From positions 1-64,000 of the forward strand of contig JAFTFT010000041.1 in assembly GCA_017458335.1 (NCBI GenBank): a DNA stretch of 64,000 bases. Direction: 5' to 3'. Under the pieces are notes generated by a model that made no database searches, was not told where the DNA came from, and worked only from the letters and a program-made list of their open reading frames with translations. Both the position numbers and the translations under genes were made by a program. The DNA is from Oscillospiraceae bacterium. GTDB lineage: Bacteria > Bacillota > Clostridia > Oscillospirales > Oscillospiraceae. Below are positions 1 through 6,868 of the stretch, one piece after another (within the stretch, counting starts at the first letter, position 1; every line of letters begins with the position of its first letter).

Positions 1-94
1 CAATGGCAAGCTCAAACTGCAGCGCGGCAAACGAGGCCGTTCCAATCATCATTCCGATGGCCATGCATTCCAATATAAGCGATCTTCTTTTCAT
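1..94 (-). CDS. Partial membrane protein N-terminus
   Basis: An ATG at position 94 (minus strand) is preceded by a GGAGG ribosome binding site at 104-108 and opens 31 codons that run off the window edge. The peptide begins MKRRSLILEC and continues as a hydrophobic Met/Ile/Ala-rich segment, so it looks like the first membrane helix of an integral membrane protein. It starts 15 bases after the tetR stop codon and is probably cotranscribed with it, which makes it a plausible efflux or membrane target of that regulator. The fragment is too short to assign a family. Confidence 0.5.
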   Translation of the reverse strand, partial: MKRRSLILECMAIGMMIGTASFAALQFELAI

Positions 95-109
95 TCGTCG
101 GTTCCTCCG

Positions 110-724
110 TCAAAACCTCAGAAGCGCACGCCAGCCAGCTGTAAAGAAAGTATCTACCTCTTTTTGATATTGCTCTGCGCGTTCTCTGGGATAATCCTTT
201 CTGATAAATTCCGCATGCGTGCGGTATTGCTGCCGCATCATCGTGGAAATTGTTTCCGCATCAATTTCTGGAATATCCATGCCCTGCTCCCGAAGCCTCG
301 GCAGCGTGCGCAACATAACTTGTGTTTCATAATCAGCCACCTTGTCTATGATATTCTCATATGCCGTACCTTCGGCGCAGAACAAAAGAAGCTTCATGCC
401 GGAAAAATTGGCATAAATAAAATCCAACATCTCCTTAAATGTTTTTTCTTTATCCCAGACTTTCTCACTTTCCCCTTCTGCAAACAGAGTATCCTTCTTA
501 TTTTCCGCCATGTGCAATATTTCCTTGATCGCTGTGATCAGCGGATCGACCAGTGCTGAAAAGATCTCTTCCTTACTCTCAAAATGCTTATAGAGACCCG
601 GTGCTGAGATTCCAACCTCAGATGCTATCATCTGCATAGATGTTTCTCGAAACCCATTCGCTAAGAATATAGTTCTTGCGGTATTTTTGATTTTGTCCGG
701 TGTATTTCCTTTTTTTGCAGGCAT
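110..724 (-). CDS. TetR/AcrR family transcriptional regulator
   Basis: This 204-residue protein has a typical TetR N-terminal DNA-binding domain at about residues 10-55. It contains the RTIFLANGFRETS and GVSIAP-type recognition helix region, here GISAPGLYKHFESKEE. The rest is a helical ligand-binding domain with no diagnostic motif, so the inducer is unknown. The length is normal for the family. A 29-bp palindrome lies 18 bases upstream of the start and is the likely autoregulatory operator. The partial membrane gene downstream (1-94) is on the same strand and may be the regulated gene. The pair sits at the edge of a mobilizable element, which would fit accessory drug or stress resistance, but that is inference. 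Confidence 0.85.
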   Translation of the reverse strand: MPAKKGNTPDKIKNTARTIFLANGFRETSMQMIASEVGISAPGLYKHFESKEEIFSALVDPLITAIKEILHMAENKKDTLFAEGESEKVWDKEKTFKEMLDFIYANFSGMKLLLFCAEGTAYENIIDKVADYETQVMLRTLPRLREQGMDIPEIDAETISTMMRQQYRTHAEFIRKDYPRERAEQYQKEVDTFFTAGWRALLRF

Positions 725-741
725 ATGAGACCTCCTTGTGC

Positions 742-770
742 TTCAAAGGTTAATGATATTAACCTTTGAA
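742..770. promoter_or_regulatory. Probable TetR operator palindrome
   Basis: A perfect inverted repeat has 13-base arms (TTCAAAGGTTAAT and its complement) around the three bases GAT. It lies immediately upstream of the tetR start. Its size and position are those of a TetR-dimer operator, so autoregulation is the natural reading. Confidence 0.7.
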
Positions 771-853
771 TAGAATAACACCTTTTCTGAGAAAAGTCAA
801 CGGCAATCATCCGACAATCCAAGATTACTGATTTTTGTGGAGATAGGAGCAGT

Positions 854-2566
854 TCACCGCTCCCATCCATGATCCTTGCTTTTCTTCCGCTGAGGCTCAC
901 GCTCACGGCTTATCCTTTGCTGCTCAATCTCTTTCCTGCGCAGACGCTCCCGGATGGATCGAGGTTCTTCTTCACCCAGCAGCTCCGCAACATCCCGCTT
1001 TGCGCCGACCATGGTCCAGAAGTCATATTTATCCCCGTAAGCGGCCTGGATCTTGCTTTCAGCTGAGGCCTCTTTTTGAGGGCGGATCTCAAGCTGCGCC
1101 ATAGCCAGCTCGTCGGGATCGAAATCTACCGTCTGTGCTTTCAGCTCCTCGTATTCCGCAAAGGCGGCGTTCAGCTCGGCGGTGTACTTCTGCTCCTGCT
1201 GCTCCAGCTTTGCCAGGTTGGCCTCCATAGCGGAGATATCTTTCTTCACCGTGGAAAGCCCGGTATCCTCGGCATAGTCCAGAGAGGCAAGAAGCTGTTT
1301 CTTTTCGGAGCGCAGCTCTTCAAGTTCCTCCGTCAGCTCCGCTATGCGGTGTGTGAGATCACGGTGCTTTAAGATATTGAGCACCGGCGTTGCTTTCTTC
1401 TCGGAAAGCAGGGTGTTCCGTTCTTTGCCCTTTTCCTTGATCTGTCCGACGATCCGGGGATAACGCTCCAACTCCGGCTTCATCACATCAAGGCTCTTTG
1501 TCAGCCTGCGCTTGCCCGGCAGGATATAGCCAAGCTGATACTGGAAAACGATCATCTTTGCCCGCACGGATTCCATAGCCTCCGCAAGCGCCGGGATCGT
1601 GTTTTTGACCGCCTGCATCAGCTTTTTGACCTGCACTTTGATCTCCCGCAGCAGGGCGTTGTCCCGCTTGATCTGCCGGTTCAGCCCACAGCGATCTGAG
1701 ACGGCGCCTTTTTTCTCCATGGCGCGGGCGGCCACGCCCTCGTGAATCGTGGGTTGTTCATCCTTGCCCTGATCGGCAAAGCTGCGGTGGTCGATGCGCT
1801 CGTTGAGACCTTTCTCCTCCAGGCAGAGATTGACTTCATCCGCCCAGACTGCCCGCCATGTAACCAACTGTGCGTCGCTGTTCCAGCGCTCAGAGATCGG
1901 ATTTTGCCTGCCGTACTTGGTACTTTTCGGGTACTTGGATACACGCGCCAAGCCTTGGGCTTCGGCAACGGAAGGAACCATGTATTCCTTCTTCTTGCCG
2001 GTGTTGTATTGATATTGCCTTTCCCAGCCATCTTTTTGTGCTTCTTTGAACTCGGAGGAGGTAAAGCCCCGTTCTTCACCGCCCTTCACGCAGAGGTATT
2101 CCTTCTCGGTTTTGTGCTGCCAGGTTCCGTTCTCATTCAGAGGGCGAACGGTCAGCATGATGTGGGCATGGGGATTGTGGCCATCTGTGTCATGGATCGC
2201 CACGTCCGCGCACATGCCCTCACTTACAAATTGTTCCCGGATAAACTTCGACAACAGATCGACCCATTCATTCTTGCCCAGTTCAATGGGGAGAGCCACG
2301 ACAAACTCACGGGCCAGTCTGCTGTCTTTCGTTTTCTCCGCATCCTCCACAGCGTTCCAGAGCTTTGCGCGATCCTGCCATTCCGCAGGGGCACAGTCTG
2401 GAAGAAAGACATGCTCCCAGACAAGGCCCTGCTTCCGGGTGTAATCATGCTGGACACCATCGTATTCGTTATAGATGGCGGAGCAGCTCATATAGGCCGA
2501 TGCCGCACAAGCCGAGCGCCCGGTGCCTCGGCTGATGACCTTCGCTTCCAAATGGTAAATTGCCAA
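854..2566 (-). CDS. MobA/MobL family (MOB_Q) relaxase
   Basis: This 570-residue protein nicks oriT and covalently holds the transferred strand during mobilization. The N-terminal relaxase domain (about residues 1-220) has Tyr25 in an ASAY context, matching the catalytic Tyr25 position of RSF1010 MobA. It also has the metal-binding histidine motif HNPHAH at about residue 130. The C-terminal half is charged and predicted coiled coil (residues about 290-480). The start codon is TTG, chosen because GAGGTG lies seven bases upstream and the next residues AIYHLEAK match the family start. The gene is complete and ends normally. A matching oriT lies just upstream. No coupling protein or mating-pair gene is visible, so the element would need a helper. 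Confidence 0.9.
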   Translation of the reverse strand: MAIYHLEAKVISRGTGRSACAASAYMSCSAIYNEYDGVQHDYTRKQGLVWEHVFLPDCAPAEWQDRAKLWNAVEDAEKTKDSRLAREFVVALPIELGKNEWVDLLSKFIREQFVSEGMCADVAIHDTDGHNPHAHIMLTVRPLNENGTWQHKTEKEYLCVKGGEERGFTSSEFKEAQKDGWERQYQYNTGKKKEYMVPSVAEAQGLARVSKYPKSTKYGRQNPISERWNSDAQLVTWRAVWADEVNLCLEEKGLNERIDHRSFADQGKDEQPTIHEGVAARAMEKKGAVSDRCGLNRQIKRDNALLREIKVQVKKLMQAVKNTIPALAEAMESVRAKMIVFQYQLGYILPGKRRLTKSLDVMKPELERYPRIVGQIKEKGKERNTLLSEKKATPVLNILKHRDLTHRIAELTEELEELRSEKKQLLASLDYAEDTGLSTVKKDISAMEANLAKLEQQEQKYTAELNAAFAEYEELKAQTVDFDPDELAMAQLEIRPQKEASAESKIQAAYGDKYDFWTMVGAKRDVAELLGEEEPRSIRERLRRKEIEQQRISREREPQRKKSKDHGWER

Positions 2567-2760
2567 TCGTTTTCACCTCGATTCTTTTTCCTTTTTCTGT
2601 TTCTCTTTCGGCAAAGAGAAAGCAGGGCGATCATTCTGGATTCGCCCTGCCTCTGCGACAAAGCTGCCGGGTGCAGGTTTTCGCAGGCGAAGGGAACGGC
2701 GAACCGATCCCTTCGCGCAGGCAATGATGACCGGGACCACAGTCTCGGCAGCATTGGCTG

Positions 2761-2780
2761 GCGCTCTCCGCAGAGAGCGC
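2761..2780. repeat. Inverted repeat in the oriT region
   Basis: GCGCTCTC and its complement form an 8-bp stem around the bases CGCA. It lies in the 350-base non-coding gap between the relaxase and DUF3847-like genes, about 75 bases from the nic-like sequence, and may be an accessory relaxosome site. Confidence 0.5.
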
Positions 2781-2824
2781 AATCCGCCTCGCAGAGCGCA
2801 CGACCTGACCACCGGGAAGGCTGC

Positions 2825-2865
2825 CACCGCCGGGCCTGTGGCCCGGTGGTGAGTAAGTGCGCCCT
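2825..2865 (+). other. Putative MOB_Q-type oriT (hairpin plus nic core)
   Basis: A strong hairpin at 2825-2851 (CCGGGCC, loop TGT, GGCCCGG, extended by further pairs) is followed after two bases by TAAGTGCGCCCT at 2854-2865. RSF1010/pSC101-type origins of transfer have this architecture: an inverted repeat followed by an (A)A(G/A)TGCGCCCT nic core. The relaxase encoded next door belongs to the family that uses such sites. The expected nick is near the end of the CGCCCT run. Confidence 0.7.
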
Positions 2866-2917
2866 TCGGGATAAAAGAAAGCGGAGCGCCCCGGTCTCCC
2901 GGAACGCCCCACTCCCG

Positions 2918-3115
2918 TTAAGATAAATGTTCGCGTAAAACATCTTCGAGCTCTGTCAGATCCATCCCATTCACAGCGGGAAAGACCTTTTCCAAAACCG
3001 CACCCTCCTGGATCAGCCGCCGCGTCCGGGCCTTTCGTTCCTTTACCCGGTCTCTGGCCTGGGCTTCCTCCAGTCGGTGCTTTGCTTGGATCAGTTTCTT
3101 TTCGTCTTCTGTCAT
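2918..3115 (-). CDS. DUF3847-like small mobilization-associated protein
   Basis: This 65-residue protein has a strong GGAGGG ribosome binding site. The first 40 residues are Lys/Arg/Glu-rich and likely coiled coil, and the C-terminal part (LEKVFPAVNGMDLTELED) is conserved in small proteins found beside MobA/MobL relaxases in clostridial elements. I assign it to the DUF3847 type by resemblance. It lies on the far side of oriT from the relaxase, so a relaxosome accessory role is plausible but unproven. Confidence 0.6.
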   Translation of the reverse strand: MTEDEKKLIQAKHRLEEAQARDRVKERKARTRRLIQEGAVLEKVFPAVNGMDLTELEDVLREHLS

Positions 3116-3145
3116 AATTACCCTCCTTGGTAGCAGAAATGATTA

Positions 3146-3204
3146 GCGCAGATACCATTTTCCCGTGGCTTGGTATCAAGCGCCGTGATAATTGGTATCT
3201 GCGC
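3146..3204. repeat. 12-bp inverted repeat pair
   Basis: GCGCAGATACCA at 3146-3157 pairs perfectly with TGGTATCTGCGC at 3193-3204, with a 35-base loop containing a further TGGTATC. It lies upstream of the DUF3847-like gene and is part of a cluster of TGGTATC heptamers. Confidence 0.6.
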
Positions 3205-3283
3205 AACTTATGTTTGGTTTTTGGCATCAAAAATGGCCGGGAGTGATACTACTGTGGTATCATTCCCGGCCGGGTGTGGTATC
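3151..3283. repeat. Cluster of TGGTATC heptamers
   Basis: Four TGGTATC copies (3171, 3193, 3255, 3277) and one inverted GATACCA copy (3151) fall within 133 bases. Their density between two element genes suggests binding sites for an element protein such as a partition or relaxosome factor. Two copies are built into hairpin arms, so part of the repetition may come from secondary structure. Confidence 0.5.
3235..3271 (-). terminator. Rho-independent terminator after the nucleotidyltransferase gene
   Basis: A 15-bp stem (GGCCGGGA..., one G-T pair) with a seven-base loop lies 20 bases past the stop of the gene ending at 3291. On the minus strand it is followed by ATTTTTG. Confidence 0.7.
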
Positions 3284-3290
3284 CGTTGTC

Positions 3291-4091
3291 TTATCTTTCG
3301 CGACCATCTCGCTTTTGGGCCTTTGGCTGATCCGTCTCCGCTTTCTTCTCCCGGAGCTTTGCAAGGATAGAGGCTCGGTCTGTTTTCTTCTGCAGGTTTC
3401 CGGCGATCTCGTTTACGTTTTTCCCTGTTACGACATTGGGATAATTCTGCTCAAACTGAACCAACAGCGCACCAACCTCTTTTTCGCCGCTTACCGTCTG
3501 CTCATAAAGCTCTTCAAAGCGCCCGTCCTCCATGACGTTTTCTATAAACGCCTGTGAGGTTTCTGGAAGCGATTCCCAGCCTCCGTAAAGATCAGCTACT
3601 GCCTTGTGGATCTGATCCATCGAGATTGGCGTCCCGCGCTTCTCATGCTCTGCGAGGACTCCCAGAATGTCTGACAGATCGCTCTTGTACTGTCGCCCGG
3701 AACGAAGCTTCATAGCGATCAGGTATTCCGCAGCCACCGTGCGGATGGTCACGATATTGGCATAGGTCTTGTAATACACGGAAAACTGAGATAGCTTCAC
3801 CGAATAGGAATCGGTGTTCGTAAAGTCCGCATTCAGCCAGCCATTCGGGAGCCCGTACCGATCACCAACATGATTGATGGCCTCCTTCATGGCGGACGCC
3901 GCCTGAATCAGCGCATCGATATCCGTGGTCATATTCCGAAAGCCGTAGTTGATGAGAACAGAAGCTCCGCCGATCAGAACAAGTTCGGCAGGCATCTTTT
4001 TTCCTGCCTGCTTCCGGTATTCCTTGGCGACCTCTTTCAGGTAGAGATCGATGTTTTCCTTCGTAAACTCAAACTGTTTTTCAGATGACAT
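3291..4091 (-). CDS. AbiEii/DUF6036-like nucleotidyltransferase, probable toxin
   Basis: This 266-residue protein has the minimal nucleotidyltransferase signature: GGASVLINYGF at about residues 40-50, followed by TTDIDAL with the paired acidic residues that bind metal. This pattern is shared by AbiEii-type toxins and DUF6036 proteins. The C-terminus is charged and probably unstructured. Its start overlaps the upstream XRE gene by 11 bases, so the two are translationally coupled. Coupling with an HTH gene under a palindrome-controlled promoter gives the layout of an autoregulated toxin-antitoxin or abortive-infection pair. The toxic activity is inferred; the family can also include housekeeping nucleotidyltransferases. 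Confidence 0.7.
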   Translation of the reverse strand: MSSEKQFEFTKENIDLYLKEVAKEYRKQAGKKMPAELVLIGGASVLINYGFRNMTTDIDALIQAASAMKEAINHVGDRYGLPNGWLNADFTNTDSYSVKLSQFSVYYKTYANIVTIRTVAAEYLIAMKLRSGRQYKSDLSDILGVLAEHEKRGTPISMDQIHKAVADLYGGWESLPETSQAFIENVMEDGRFEELYEQTVSGEKEVGALLVQFEQNYPNVVTGKNVNEIAGNLQKKTDRASILAKLREKKAETDQPKAQKRDGRER

Positions 4092-4650
4092 TTCTTACCT
4101 CGTTTTCAATAATATTGAACCGTTTGAATTCAGGAATCGCTGTCATAGCAGCCTTTTGCAGAACGGCCTTGTCTTTGGATGCCGCCGATACCGCCCGGAG
4201 GCCAGCCGGATACACCGGCTTTTCCAGCTTGCACCGGCGAAGATCATCATACTCGTCACAGAGGGGGATGTCGTTCTCTCGACTGATATAATCCAGCATG
4301 GCAAGCAGATACAGACTCTCGGGATACCATTTCCGATCATAATAGGTTCGGATCTCTTGGCTTTCCAGCGTTTCCGCAATAAAGTCGATGTCGCCCAATT
4401 CCTTGACCCGATGGCAGATTGTGCTCTTGAAGTTTTCAAAGCTGCTGCGCTTCAAGAAACAGGGGGCGAGAAGCTCCTCCATTGTAATATCCAGAGCATG
4501 GGCGATTCGATAGATCGTCTCAGCACTGCATTTTTCCAACTGTGCCTTGCCATTGCAGATATCATTCACCGTAGCATAGGGGACTTCGCTCGTCTTCGCA
4601 AGCCGGTAAATGCTCATGCTCTTCAGCTTCAAAGCATCCTGTATCGTCAT
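4081..4650 (-). CDS. XRE-family HTH protein, probable antitoxin/autorepressor
   Basis: This 189-residue protein has an N-terminal XRE helix-turn-helix (residues about 8-62: MSIYRLAKTSEVPYATVNDICNG region). A C-terminal domain of about 120 residues has no family I can name. It is the first gene of a two-gene operon with the nucleotidyltransferase. A palindrome inside its promoter spacer suggests that it represses its own transcription. The canonical AbiEi antitoxin is a winged-helix protein, so this pair would be a variant with an XRE-type partner. Confidence 0.75.
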   Translation of the reverse strand: MTIQDALKLKSMSIYRLAKTSEVPYATVNDICNGKAQLEKCSAETIYRIAHALDITMEELLAPCFLKRSSFENFKSTICHRVKELGDIDFIAETLESQEIRTYYDRKWYPESLYLLAMLDYISRENDIPLCDEYDDLRRCKLEKPVYPAGLRAVSAASKDKAVLQKAAMTAIPEFKRFNIIENEVRNVI

Positions 4651-4673
4651 CGTCTATCACCTGCCTCTACCAT

Positions 4674-4704
4674 ACATTATAACGGTCAACCGTTATAATG
4701 TCAA
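4674..4704 (-). promoter_or_regulatory. Consensus promoter with embedded palindromic operator
   Basis: On the minus strand TTGACA (4699-4704) and TATAAT (4676-4681) are separated by exactly 17 bases, a perfect sigma-A promoter. A palindrome with 13-base arms (ACATTATAACGGT and complement, centre CA) covers 4674-4701, so it spans the spacer and both hexamer edges. A repressor bound here would exclude RNA polymerase. Confidence 0.85.
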
Positions 4705-4729
4705 CAGCGATTCCAGAATCATTTTCCCC

Positions 4730-5092
4730 TTATAAACTGTTGATGAAATCCATCGCTGTATCCAGATCATCCTCAACCGCCGTGTTGTCCTGTGCCGGGA
4801 CTGGTGCTGCTTGCAGCAAGGCGGCGAGACCGGTCAAGGGATTGGCCTGCACGGCCTGCTGCACCGTTTCCAACAAGCGCTGAAGGAAGGCGTCTTCCTT
4901 CTCCCGCGTTTCCAGATAGGGATCATCGGCCAGCAGCTTTTCCCGGTCGAAATATCCGTTCACGGCAGCAATAATGGCGTCGCTATAGGAGCGATATTTG
5001 GACTTGTCCCGGTTTTTGAGGTAAGCCCATGCCTTGCGCCCCTCCGGCTTCGTAAGATTGATCCGGAGCGTGGTCGTAAAGAGCTTGCTCAT
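4730..5092 (-). CDS. ParR-like ribbon-helix-helix protein
   Basis: This 120-residue protein has an N-terminal segment (TLRINLTKPEGRKAWAYL, then SYSDAIIAAVNGYF) that resembles the ribbon-helix-helix centromere-binding domain of plasmid ParR proteins. The C-terminal half is acidic. No actin-like parM precedes it. Instead the start codon sits inside the end of a truncated transposase reading frame, so upstream partition genes have apparently been lost. A weak AGG lies four bases before the ATG. A mobilization accessory role similar to MobC is the main alternative. Confidence 0.55.
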   Translation of the reverse strand: MSKLFTTTLRINLTKPEGRKAWAYLKNRDKSKYRSYSDAIIAAVNGYFDREKLLADDPYLETREKEDAFLQRLLETVQQAVQANPLTGLAALLQAAPVPAQDNTAVEDDLDTAMDFINSL

Positions 5093-5402
5093 ATCCTGCC
5101 TGCTGAAGCCGATCCAGAATGACGGATGAATTCTTAATTCCTTGTTTTAGCAGACTGTCGATCAGACCTGTATAACCGCTAAGCTTTGTGACTTTATGCT
5201 TACTGCCTTTCGTCTTCCTGGGAAGATCTTGGAAACCATTTCGCTTTAATCTCCGAAGCTTTCCCCGTGAAACACCGGTTCGTCGCTCTAGCTCTGCCAG
5301 ATTAACATGTTCCAGAGAGAAAGAATCTCCCTGTTCTACTTTCATTTCCTCAATGGCTTGTGCTATACTGTTTGCAAAGCCATTACTCATTAACTCTTTC
5401 AT
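5093..5402 (-). pseudogene. Truncated transposase N-terminal fragment
   Basis: From an ATG at 5402 with AAAGGAG five bases upstream, the frame encodes about 100 residues with an HTH segment (LAELERRTGVSRGKLRRL) and a conserved GYTGLIDSLLKQGIKNSSVI stretch. This resembles the N-terminus of IS21-like transposases. Homology ends abruptly at the residues AGYE, where the ParR-like gene begins in another frame. The open frame continues to 4983 only as an out-of-frame readthrough of ParR sequence. The DDE catalytic domain is absent, so the fragment cannot encode a working transposase. Confidence 0.7.
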
Positions 5403-5487
5403 TGTACTCCTTTCCACTGGGTTGTTGGCACTTTCCAGTTTACAGGATTTGAAAGAGCTTCGGTAGTGGCTTTTTCTTTTCCGACTA
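5403..5487. other. Short gap between transposase and tnpV remnants
   Basis: These 85 bases separate the transposase fragment from the end of the tnpV remnant. I see no gene or clear repeat in them; they probably include the upstream end of the truncated insertion element. Confidence 0.4.
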
Positions 5488-5785
5488 TTATTGGTCGTTA
5501 TCTCCCGACATTCTGTGGCTCGTTACGCCCGACCCGAACACCTGAGCTGCCATCTGCTCAACCAGCCTTTCCAGCATGCTTGTTGCTCTTTCATTAGCGT
5601 CAGCCAGATGCCTGTAAAGTGTTCCGTTCAGGATGAGCCGCTCATACAGCCCCGGGTGTTCTACCTACCTCCAGGTATTTCATGTGCATTCTGCCCCATT
5701 TTCCAATAGGACGCTGCTCTTTATCGCCGATTACCAAATCAGGGTACAACATGCCATCATTACCAAGGGTGTAGGTGCCGCCAAA
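5488..5785 (-). pseudogene. tnpV: tnpV remnant, main part, frameshifted
   Basis: Read on the minus strand from the IS junction at 5785, the frame gives FGGTYTLGNDGMLYPDL and GKWGRMHMKYLE, the start of TnpV proteins of Tn4451-type clostridial elements. After KYLE an extra GTAGGTAG-like stretch shifts the frame, and the protein resumes as PGLYERLILNGTLYRHLADAN with the stop at 5488. The end (GVTSHRMSGDNDQ) also departs from the family. The first ten codons lie beyond the IS21 insertion at 8566-8595. Two independent lesions make this a pseudogene. Confidence 0.75.
5780..5785. repeat. Target-site duplication, left copy
   Basis: GCCAAA directly abuts the TGAATATTCCG tip of the IS21-family element, and the same six bases follow the other tip at 8566-8571. 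Confidence 0.85.
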
Positions 5786-5825
5786 TGAATATTCCGTTTT
5801 TTCTGGACACCGAAACCGGCAAAGT

Positions 5826-5883
5826 TGAACACTTTCTCCGGCCGAAATGAACATCTTCACCGCTTAAACTGAACACTTTCTCC
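5826..5883. repeat. IS21 subterminal repeats, left end
   Basis: Two copies of TGAACACTTTCTCC (5826-5839 and 5870-5883) lie just inside this end. The inverse copy at 8511-8524, with a degenerate one at 8489-8502, lies at the other end. These are the multiple transposase-binding repeats expected of IS21-family ends. Confidence 0.75.
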
Positions 5884-6124
5884 GTGTGCATTGCACATTG
5901 ACAATTGAACACACGAACTGGTATCATGATCTTGCTTTTCCTTGCACTGGAGGATAGGGCAACGGTGGGGACCGACCCGAGCGCCAATGCAGGGTTTACA
6001 AAGGAGAGTGATGCCTGGGAGTGTCACTCTTTTTTATTATGCTCATGAGAAACACCACTCTCCTTGGAAAACTTAAAGCGTAAAACCCCGGGTCTGGGCA
6101 GAGCCCAGTGAGCCGCAGGCTCCT

Positions 6125-6868
6125 TTACTGAATGGTGCTCTTGCGCTTACGCATGGAATCATCGCCCTCAATGATGATCTTGTGTGAATCATGAGCAAAG
6201 CGGTCACAGATTGCATCCGCAGTAAGCTTGTTTGGCACCTGCTCCATCCAACCTGGGACATCAAACTGAGAGCAGAGAATGGTAGAGCCTTTGTGGTAGC
6301 GCGCATCTGCAATTTCAAGAACATCTCGGGATTCCATCTCGGATAGCGGATAGCGCATCCATTCATCAATAATCAGGAGAGCCGGCTTCTTGTACTATTG
6401 CATTGCCTTTGGAAAGGTATTTCCAGCTCTTGCAATCTGCAAGTCCGTGAGAAGATCTTGGAGCCTTACATATTTGACCTTAAAGAAGTTTCTTGCTGCC
6501 GAGATCCCCAGAGCGCAGGCAAGATAAGTCTTTCCACAGCCTGTGGCTCCAAGAAGCAGGATGTTGTGATGCTCCCGAATGTAATTGCAAGTGGAGAGCT
6601 TGGTGATCAGTTCCCGGTCGAGTTTCCGATCCGGGAAATAGTCAATGTTTTCAATACAGGCCCCAGGCTGGTCGAATCCTGCCTTTTTAATCAGATCTTT
6701 CAAGCGGTTGCTCTTTCTGGCTGACCATTCCTGGTCTACAATCAGGCCAAAACGTTCTTCAAAGCTTAAATTCTGGAAAGAAGACTCTTTGAGCTGGTGC
6801 TGAAAAGCTTCCGCCATCATACTGAGCTTCATTTCACGAAGCTTTGTCACAGTAGTCGTGTTCAACAT
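6125..6868 (-). pseudogene. istB: istB transposition helper ATPase with in-frame amber codon
   Basis: IstB is the AAA+ ATPase that selects targets and activates the IstA transposase. The frame starts at an ATG at 6868 overlapping the istA stop (TGATG). It encodes Walker A GATGCGKTY and runs 157 codons to a TAG at 6395-6397. The same frame continues directly with YKKPALLIIDEW (Walker B) and IstB residues to a stop at 6125, giving a normal length of about 247 codons. The stop is at a glutamine-rich spot, so a CAG-to-TAG change is the simplest origin. Without readthrough the product loses Walker B and should be inactive. Confidence 0.85.

Noticed and set aside
6395-6397. TAG in istB as programmed pyrrolysine or frameshift
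   Set aside because: No downstream insertion structure or shift site is visible, and a single CAG-to-TAG change explains it.
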